Of a DNA stretch of 15,285 nt, positions 1-5,535 are shown piece after piece. The notes below the pieces were generated by a model, which searched no databases, was not told the origin of the DNA, and was given only the letters and a program-made list of their open reading frames with translations. Location: positions 1 through 15,285 of the forward strand of contig JAWXBM010000116.1 in the NCBI GenBank assembly GCA_034440115.1, given 5' to 3'. Within the stretch, counting starts at the first letter, position 1; each line of letters starts with the position of its first letter. A program made the translations under genes and the position numbers. Source of the DNA: JAWXBM01 sp034440115 (GTDB taxonomy: Bacteria; Pseudomonadota; Gammaproteobacteria; Xanthomonadales; SZUA-36).

Positions 1-109
1 ACTCTTTAGCGGATGCCTTGCCAGATTCCTTGCTCGAGTCTTTGCCAGGTTCCTTGCCCGAGTCTTTGCCTGCTTCTTTGCCCGAGTCTTTGCCGGAATC
101 TTTTCCAGA
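1..109 (-). repeat. Imperfect 12-bp tandem repeats encoding SGKD/E tail units
   Basis: About nine degenerate 12-bp units (coding sense roughly TCN-GGC-AAA-GA[C/T/G]) run from 109 to the window edge. They encode tetrapeptides such as SGKD, SGKE, AGKD, PGKD, SSKE and SGKA. A further copy, SGKE, lies just upstream at about 125-136. The units differ mostly at third positions, so the repeat is old or under selection at the protein level. FmdB-family proteins often have Ser/Gly/Lys-rich tails; this one is more regular than most I know. Confidence 0.75.
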
Positions 110-355
110 CTCCGAGCTGGCGCTGCTTTCTTTGCCAGAGTCAGTCCCAGAATCAACCAAATTACGCTGATTGGTTTGCTTGAAATCAGTTTCGTACCAA
201 CCGGCGCCCTTGAGTCGGAAGGCGGCTGCGGAAACCAACTTCTTTAAAGTGCTCTTGCCGCACTCGGGGCAATCGGTCAACTCCGCATCACTCATGCGCT
301 GCAACTTCTCCAGCTCATGTCCACAAGACTGGCAACGGTATTCATAAATTGGCAT
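1..355 (-). CDS. FmdB family zinc-ribbon protein, partial (C-terminus beyond window edge)
   Basis: Read leftward from the ATG at 355, the frame stays open to the window edge (118 codons, no stop), so the gene is cut at its 3' end. The protein begins MPIYEYRCQSCGHELEKLQ and has two Cys pairs, CQSC (residues 8-11) and CPEC (about 30-33), the four-Cys zinc ribbon of the FmdB/CxxC_CxxC_SSSS family. An RLKGAGWYETDF segment typical of the family follows at about 51-62. From about residue 69 the chain turns into a low-complexity acidic/basic tail built on SGKD/SGKE units. AGGAG lies 7 nt before the ATG, which fixes the start. FmdB was named as a putative regulator of amidase/formamidase genes; the role of these small proteins is not settled. 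In many gammaproteobacteria the next gene in this direction is aspS, which cannot be seen here. The family call is firm, the function unknown. Confidence 0.88.
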   Translation of the reverse strand, partial: MPIYEYRCQSCGHELEKLQRMSDAELTDCPECGKSTLKKLVSAAAFRLKGAGWYETDFKQTNQRNLVDSGTDSGKESSASSESGKDSGKDSGKEAGKDSGKEPGKDSSKESGKASAKE

Positions 356-408
356 TTCTCGACTCCTGACCATAAATTCCGCAGCAGGCTGGTCGCGCGG
401 AACCGGAA

Positions 409-414
409 ATTATA
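409..414 (-). promoter_or_regulatory. Candidate -10 box for the fmdB-like gene
   Basis: On the minus strand the sequence reads TATAAT exactly (414 to 409), about 54 nt before the fmdB-like ATG. No good -35 hexamer sits 16-18 bp upstream; the best match there is ACCCCA. The call therefore rests on the -10 box and its position alone. Confidence 0.35.
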
Positions 415-530
415 AGTGATGCTCGTGCAAATGGGGTCGATTTCGGCTTTTTCCACGCTTGCAATCCGCTTTGAACTGATAACATGAGCGGCTTAGCCTT
501 GCTTAAACCACAAACAAAGAGAGATTTCCC

Positions 531-2237
531 ATGTCGAGATTTTTCCTGACCAGCCTGCTCTTTATAACAATGATTGCCCTGTCAGCCTGTCAGCGCTCAG
601 AAACCCCGGTTGCAGAGCCCACAGCGGCAGCAGCGCCTGCCGAATCAGGAACCGGCGCTGAAGCTGAGACAGAGACGGCCACAACCGAGCCCTCGCGCTA
701 CGACATTTATGCCACTGTGCGTTTGACCGCAGACCTCAGCTCACTGACAGAAAACCAGCAAAAAATGCTTCCCTTGCTGATCGAAGCCTCTGCCATCATG
801 GACAAGCTTTTCTGGAAGCAAGCTTATGGTGACAAAGACAGCTTGCTGGCCAGCATAGAAGACCCAGCCGAGCGCCGTTTTGCCGATATCAACTATGGCC
901 CCTGGGACCGCCTGGCCGGCGACCAGCCCTTTTTGGAAAGTGCCGGCGAAAAACCCCTGGGTGCTCGGTTCTACCCCGAAGACATGAGTAAGGAAGAATT
1001 CGAAGCCTGGCAGCAGCCGGGTAAAGACGGCCTTTATTCCATCGTCACCCGCGATGCCAACGGTGCACTGCAATTAACCCCTTACAGCGAAGCTTTTGCA
1101 ACCGAACTGCAGCAGGCTGGCAGCCTGTTACGCCAGGCCGCCGAACTGGCCGACGATGCCGAGTTTGCCAACTACCTGCAGATGCGCGCAAATGCCCTGG
1201 AGACTGACGATTATCAGCCCTCCGATATGGCCTGGATGGACATGAAAAACAACCCCATTGAGCTGGTGATTGGCGCCATCGAAACTTATGAAGACCGGCT
1301 GTACGGTTACCGCGCCGCTTATGAGGGCTATGTGCTGATCAAGGATCTGGCCTGGAGCGAGCGTCTGGCGCGTTTCGCAGCCTATCTGCCGGAGTTGCAA
1401 TCCGGCCTGCCGGTTCCAGATGAGTACAAGGCAGAAACCCCGGGTGCAGATGCGGATCTGAATGCCTATGACGTGGTGTACTACGCCGGTCACTGCAATG
1501 CCGGTTCCAAAACCATCGCCATTAACCTGCCGAATGACGAGCAGGTGCAACTGGAAAAAGGTTCGCGACGGCTGCAGTTGAAAAATGCCATGCTGGCCAA
1601 GTACAACCAGATACTGCTGCCTATCGCCGATATGCTGATTGCCGATGACCAGCGCCCATACATCACCTTTGATTCCTTCTTTGGCAATACCATGTTCCAC
1701 GAAGTGGCGCATGGTCTGGGCATCAAAAATACCCTGAACGGCAGCAATACCGTGCGCCAGGCTCTGAAAGAATATGATTCTGCATTGGAAGAAGGTAAGG
1801 CCGATATCCTCGGGCTTTACATGGTGCAAAAGCTGAGAGAAAAAGGTGAGATCACCGATGGCGAGTTGATGAATGATTACGTCACTTTTATGGCTGGCAT
1901 TTTCCGCTCGGTGCGTTTCGGCGCGTCCAGCGCGCATGGCCAGGCCAATATGATCCGCTTTAATTTCTTTGAGCAGGCCGGCGCCTTCAGCCGCGATGAA
2001 GCCACTGGCAAGTACCGCATTAACGTACCCGTGTTTGAACAGGCTGTGGAAGACCTGAGTCGCACTCTGCTGACCTTGCAGGGCAATGGTGACTATGCGG
2101 CCGTCGATGTTTTTGTCGCAGAAATGGCGGGAGTCACTCCACAACTGCAGACCGACCTGGACAGACTGGCAGCCGCGAGCATTCCGGTGGATATCGTATT
2201 TGAACAGGGCGTGGAGGTGTTGGGCCTGGCGAATTGA
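531..2237 (+). CDS. M49-like (dipeptidyl-peptidase III family) zinc metallopeptidase, lipoprotein
   Basis: The 568-aa product opens with a lipoprotein signal peptide: basic N-terminus, hydrophobic stretch, lipobox L-S-A-C with the lipidated Cys at residue 20. Gln at +2 predicts outer-membrane sorting. An Ala/Glu/Thr-rich linker (about 21-55) precedes the catalytic body. The zinc site is HEVAH at 390-394, and a helix carrying EEGKAD at 420-425 should supply the third ligand (Glu421 by analogy with EECRAE of DPP III). Before it, about 321-365, runs a YYAGHCNAG...LPNDEQVQLEKGS...LKNAMLAKYNQILLPIA block typical of bacterial M49-like proteins. Classical DPP III has HExxGH; this protein has the shorter HExxH form. 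It probably cleaves peptides in the periplasm, but the substrate is unknown. AGAGAG lies upstream of the ATG. The next gene, proB, starts 72 bp downstream on the same strand. I see no convincing promoter in 356-530 for this gene. Confidence 0.85.
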   Translation: MSRFFLTSLLFITMIALSACQRSETPVAEPTAAAAPAESGTGAEAETETATTEPSRYDIYATVRLTADLSSLTENQQKMLPLLIEASAIMDKLFWKQAYGDKDSLLASIEDPAERRFADINYGPWDRLAGDQPFLESAGEKPLGARFYPEDMSKEEFEAWQQPGKDGLYSIVTRDANGALQLTPYSEAFATELQQAGSLLRQAAELADDAEFANYLQMRANALETDDYQPSDMAWMDMKNNPIELVIGAIETYEDRLYGYRAAYEGYVLIKDLAWSERLARFAAYLPELQSGLPVPDEYKAETPGADADLNAYDVVYYAGHCNAGSKTIAINLPNDEQVQLEKGSRRLQLKNAMLAKYNQILLPIADMLIADDQRPYITFDSFFGNTMFHEVAHGLGIKNTLNGSNTVRQALKEYDSALEEGKADILGLYMVQKLREKGEITDGELMNDYVTFMAGIFRSVRFGASSAHGQANMIRFNFFEQAGAFSRDEATGKYRINVPVFEQAVEDLSRTLLTLQGNGDYAAVDVFVAEMAGVTPQLQTDLDRLAAASIPVDIVFEQGVEVLGLAN

Positions 2238-2246
2238 TTTGCTCGG

Positions 2247-2275
2247 GGTCAGGCTGAACCGTCCTCACCCTGACC
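2247..2275 (+). promoter_or_regulatory. Stem-loop between the metallopeptidase gene and proB
   Basis: GGTCAGG (2247-2253) pairs with CCTGACC (2269-2275). After a C/C mismatch, TGA (2255-2257) pairs with TCA (2265-2267), closing a 7-nt loop. It sits 9 nt after the metallopeptidase stop and 34 nt before the proB ATG. There is no clear T-run after it, so it is not a textbook terminator. It could be a weak terminator, an attenuator, or an RNA-stability element for proBA. Confidence 0.4.
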
Positions 2276-2309
2276 GAACAACACAAGGCTTTCTTCGTTT
2301 GGATCACGC

Positions 2310-3431
2310 ATGTTAAAGCAGCAAGAGAACAAGAGACTGGTGGTCAAAGTCGGCAGCCAGGTGCTTTGTAATAATAGCGGCGCGTTGAATCTGCCAGTTT
2401 TGGCCAGTCTGGCCCAGCAGATCAGCGCACTGAATGCACAGGGCTGGCAGATAGTGCTGGTATCTTCCGGCGCTGTGGCTTCCGGCGCTGGTGTGATGCG
2501 CAATGAACCCGGTGCCCATAAGCTGAACCAGATCACCAATCCGGTGGTGCGCAAGCAGGCTCTGGCTGCGGCCGGACAAGTCCGCCTGGTGGAATCCTGG
2601 CAGAAACTGTTCAGCCAGCACGGCGTGGCTGTCGCCCAGATACTGGCCACCAAGAGTGATTTCCAGACCCGTCGGCATTACCTCAATATGCGCTCCTGCA
2701 TCGAAGCACTGCTGGACGCGGGTTTGGTACCCATCGTTAATGAAAACGATGTGGTGGCTGTTACCGAACTGATGTTTACCGATAACGATGAACTGGCCGG
2801 CCTGATTGCCGGAATGGTTCATGCCGATTGTTTATTCCTGCTCAGCACCGTGGCAGGGGTTCTGACGGGGCAGCCCGGCAGCATCGAAGCTGATTGTATT
2901 GCCGAGTGGAATGAGGCCGTGCACAAGGTCGATGACGTGGTGTTGAAAGGAACATCTGCTTTGGGCCGAGGCGGCATGCACAGCAAAATAACCACCGCTC
3001 GCAAAGTAGCAGCATTGGGAACCGAGGTGGTTATTGCCGACGGCAAAGCAACTGCTGTGTTGCAATCCATCCTGGATGGGAAAACCATTGGTACGCGCTT
3101 TGCACCGGGCTCGGGCGTATCTCCGGCCAAGCGCTGGTTGGCCAGTGCCCAGAACCAGGCCGTAGGCAGCGTGGTGGTCAACCCGGGAGCAGAGGCTGCC
3201 TTGTTGGATCAGAGCCGCCTGGCCAGTTTGTTGCCTGTAGGCATCAGCCGAGTGAATGGCCCTTTCGAATCGGGTGATGTGATCCAGATTCGCAATGAGG
3301 CAGACCGGGTAATTGGTTGCGGGCGCTGCCGCTATGGTGCTGACGAAGCCTCGGCCTGGTTGGGGCAACGTGGCCATAAGCCGTTAATCCATTACGATTA
3401 CCTCTTTATGCTGGAATCGATCCGTCACTGA
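2310..3431 (+). CDS. proB: Glutamate 5-kinase
   Basis: ProB phosphorylates L-glutamate with ATP to gamma-glutamyl phosphate, the committed step of proline synthesis, and is normally inhibited by proline. The 373-aa product is close to E. coli ProB (367 aa) and has both parts. The amino-acid-kinase domain (about 8-260) shows KVGSQVL (13-19), VSSGAVASGAG (51-61), NENDVV (144-149), TDNDELAG (158-165) and GRGGMHSK (219-226). The C-terminal PUA domain (about 283-365) contains NPGAEAALL and SGDVIQI. GGA lies 6 nt before the ATG, a modest ribosome site. The last base of its TGA is the first base of the proA ATG (TGATG), so the two genes should be translationally coupled. The GRGGM loop differs from the GTGGM of E. 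coli. Confidence 0.97.
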   Translation: MLKQQENKRLVVKVGSQVLCNNSGALNLPVLASLAQQISALNAQGWQIVLVSSGAVASGAGVMRNEPGAHKLNQITNPVVRKQALAAAGQVRLVESWQKLFSQHGVAVAQILATKSDFQTRRHYLNMRSCIEALLDAGLVPIVNENDVVAVTELMFTDNDELAGLIAGMVHADCLFLLSTVAGVLTGQPGSIEADCIAEWNEAVHKVDDVVLKGTSALGRGGMHSKITTARKVAALGTEVVIADGKATAVLQSILDGKTIGTRFAPGSGVSPAKRWLASAQNQAVGSVVVNPGAEAALLDQSRLASLLPVGISRVNGPFESGDVIQIRNEADRVIGCGRCRYGADEASAWLGQRGHKPLIHYDYLFMLESIRH

Positions 3432-4699
3432 TGAATAGTTCAGAAACAAGCGATGAGCTTCAATCACAACTGAAGGCCACGCAGAAAGCCGCTCGCAGCC
3501 TGGCCAGTTGCAGTATTGAAGACGTTAACGAATTGCTGCGGTTACTGGCTGACCGATTGGAATCGGCAGCAGCCGAAATTCTGATCGCCAACCAGTTAGA
3601 TTTGCAGCGCATGGAGGTGGACGACCCGCGTTATGATCGTTTGCTGCTGAATAAAGAACGTATTGCCGGGATTGCTCAGGACCTGCGCAACGTAGCCGCC
3701 CTACCCTCGCCGGTTGGCCAGGTGCTGGAACAACGGCAACTGGAGAACGGTCTGCAGCTGAGCAAGGTTCGCGTTCCCATAGGCGTGATTGCGGTAATTT
3801 TCGAGTCGCGCCCGAATGTGGCTTTTGATGTATTCAGCCTGTGTTTCAAAACCCTGAATGCCTGTGTTTTGAAGGGCAGCCGTGATGCGCACGACACCAA
3901 CACCGTGGCGGTCAGACTGATGCATGAAGTATTGCAGCAGCAGGATTTTGATCCACGGGTTATATACCTCGCGCCACCGGAACGCGAATATTTGCCGCAG
4001 ATTCTGCAAGCCACCGGCATCATCGACCTGGCGATTCCCCGTGGCTCACGTGGCCTGATCGATTTCGTACGTGACAATGCCCGCATCCCGGTGATCGAAA
4101 CCGGTGCCGGTATTGTTCACACCTATGTTGATGCATCCGCCGACCTGGAAAAAGCAGCAGCCATTATCACCAACGCCAAGTCCCGGCGGGTGAGCGTTTG
4201 TAACGCACTGGACACTCTGGTGATACACCAGAACCTGCTGCCAGAACTGCCTCAGCTCATGCAACGATTGGGCGAACAATTCCAGGTAGAAGTATTCGCC
4301 GATGGGCCTGCGTTTGACGCATTACATGGCAAATATGCTGGACCATTACACACAGCACTGGAAGAGCATTACGGCCAGGAATTTTTGTCTTTACGCATGT
4401 CGATCAAAACCGTAAATAATCTGGATGAAGCGTTGGAGCATATTCATCAATTCAGTTCCAAACACTCAGAGGCGGTAGTTGCTGAAGATGCTGCGGTGAT
4501 CGAAAAATTCCTGCAGCAGGTGGATGCGGCAGCAGTGTATGCCAATGCTTCAACCGCGTTTACCGACGGCGCACAATTCGGGCTGGGTGCGGAAATCGGT
4601 ATCAGCACGCAGAAGCTGCATGCCCGCGGACCGATGGCTCTGGCCGAGCTGACCAGTTACAAGTGGGTGGTGCGCGGTGATGGACAAGTGCGGGCCTGA
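3431..4699 (+). CDS. proA: Gamma-glutamyl phosphate reductase (glutamate-5-semialdehyde dehydrogenase)
   Basis: ProA reduces gamma-glutamyl phosphate with NADPH to glutamate-5-semialdehyde, which cyclises to pyrroline-5-carboxylate. The 422-aa product matches the usual length (417 in E. coli) and is an aldehyde-dehydrogenase-fold enzyme. Landmarks are VPIGVIAVIFESRPNV (about 115-130), IPRGSRGLIDFVRDNA and the catalytic Cys at residue 257 in SRRVSVCNALDTL. Near the C-terminus are TDGAQFGLGAEIGISTQKLH and ARGPMALAELTSYKWV. It overlaps proB by one base. Several motifs (PVIETGAG, RRVSVCNALD, FDVFSLCFKTLNACVLKG) resemble Bacteroidetes ProA as I recall it rather than the E. coli form (PVITGGIG, QRPSTCNTVE). 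Function is certain; a different ancestry from typical gammaproteobacterial proA is my inference. Confidence 0.97.
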   Translation: MNSSETSDELQSQLKATQKAARSLASCSIEDVNELLRLLADRLESAAAEILIANQLDLQRMEVDDPRYDRLLLNKERIAGIAQDLRNVAALPSPVGQVLEQRQLENGLQLSKVRVPIGVIAVIFESRPNVAFDVFSLCFKTLNACVLKGSRDAHDTNTVAVRLMHEVLQQQDFDPRVIYLAPPEREYLPQILQATGIIDLAIPRGSRGLIDFVRDNARIPVIETGAGIVHTYVDASADLEKAAAIITNAKSRRVSVCNALDTLVIHQNLLPELPQLMQRLGEQFQVEVFADGPAFDALHGKYAGPLHTALEEHYGQEFLSLRMSIKTVNNLDEALEHIHQFSSKHSEAVVAEDAAVIEKFLQQVDAAAVYANASTAFTDGAQFGLGAEIGISTQKLHARGPMALAELTSYKWVVRGDGQVRA

Positions 4700-4701
4700 C
4701 G

Positions 4702-5448
4702 ATGTCGAAAGTATTGGTATTCCAACATGTCACTGCGGAGCCCTTGGGTACTCTGGACCCGATGTTGCGTGATCGCGGTCACCGCATACGCTACGTCAAT
4801 TTCCACCGCACGCCCGTTGCCGAACCGGATGTCAGCCGCTATCAGGGGCTGATTGTTTTGGGCGGCTCACAAATGCCCGACCAGTTAGACCAGCATCCTC
4901 ACTTGCGCACTGAAATGCGCTGTATCGAACAGGCACTGAAATTGGAAATTCCGGTTTTGGGGATTTGTCTGGGCGCGCAATTGCTGGCGCAGACGCTTGG
5001 CGCTGCGGTTCGTCCATTGAAGAGTTGGGAAATAGGTTGGTATGACCTGCAACCTACTTCGAGGGCTGCAGCAGATCCGATGTTCTGCGCGCTTAGCACG
5101 GCGAGACCGGTGTTCCAGTGGCACGGTTATACCTTTGATCTGCCCGACAAGGCGGTGCATCTGGCGCGATCCAATGATTGCGAAAACCAGGCGTTCCGCT
5201 ACGGGCCAAACTCCTACGGCTTACAGTGCCATCTGGAGCTGGATGAACGCCTGATCAATCGCTGGCTGCACTATCCGGAATATCAGCAGGACCTGAATGC
5301 TATGGGCCGTGGCAAAGATGCGAAAACCATCCAGCGTGACACGCACCAGTTGATTGGCCAATCGATCAAGCTCAGCTACGAGATGTTCGGGCAATTCCTG
5401 CGGCCACTGGGGGCGCCGAACTTGAGGCATGTTTTGCCGTCACGTTAA
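4702..5448 (+). CDS. Class I glutamine amidotransferase (GMP synthase-like), substrate unknown
   Basis: This 248-aa protein has the class I glutaminase fold. LIVLGGSQMPDQL (about 50-62) is followed by the nucleophile elbow GICLGAQLLA with Cys89, and by QCHLELDE with His177 and Glu179, giving a complete Cys-His-Glu triad. It also has the WHGYTF segment (about 139-144) typical of GMP-synthase-like amidotransferases. No synthetase domain is attached, so it either hydrolyses a gamma-glutamyl compound or feeds ammonia to an unlinked partner. The ATG lies 2 nt after the proA stop, making it the third cistron of proB-proA; a role touching glutamate or gamma-glutamyl metabolism is therefore plausible but unproven. 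I see no strong Rho-independent terminator after it in 5449-5535, where it converges on clpB. Confidence 0.88.
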   Translation: MSKVLVFQHVTAEPLGTLDPMLRDRGHRIRYVNFHRTPVAEPDVSRYQGLIVLGGSQMPDQLDQHPHLRTEMRCIEQALKLEIPVLGICLGAQLLAQTLGAAVRPLKSWEIGWYDLQPTSRAAADPMFCALSTARPVFQWHGYTFDLPDKAVHLARSNDCENQAFRYGPNSYGLQCHLELDERLINRWLHYPEYQQDLNAMGRGKDAKTIQRDTHQLIGQSIKLSYEMFGQFLRPLGAPNLRHVLPSR

Positions 5449-5506
5449 TTCTTGGTCTGATTCACGGCGTGTAAATTGGTTTTGGCTCCGGACTCGTTTA
5501 AGTCAC

Positions 5507-5520
5507 TGAATCCCGATTCA
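5507..5520. repeat. Short palindrome between convergent genes
   Basis: TGAATC-CC-GATTCA is a perfect 6+2+6 inverted repeat in the 87-bp gap between the converging amidotransferase and clpB genes. It could fold as a 5-bp stem with a CCCG loop on either strand. It lacks a following T-run, so it is at best a weak bidirectional stop signal. Confidence 0.3.
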
Positions 5521-5535
5521 AGCCCGGCATGCCCG

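Noticed and set aside
471..499. TTGAAC-N17-TAGCCT as a promoter for the metallopeptidase gene
   Set aside because: The -35 matches 4 of 6 and the -10 only 3 of 6; matches this weak are expected by chance.
1128..2144. Long antisense open frame (338 codons) across the metallopeptidase gene
   Set aside because: It is the shadow of a strongly supported gene, has no recognisable domain and no clear ribosome site. Its composition (His/Gln/Ile-rich) is typical of reverse-strand frames.
5449..5535. Bidirectional Rho-independent terminator between the amidotransferase and clpB
   Set aside because: Only short palindromes (5507-5520 and GGCATGCC at 5526-5533) are present and neither is followed by a T-run on either strand.
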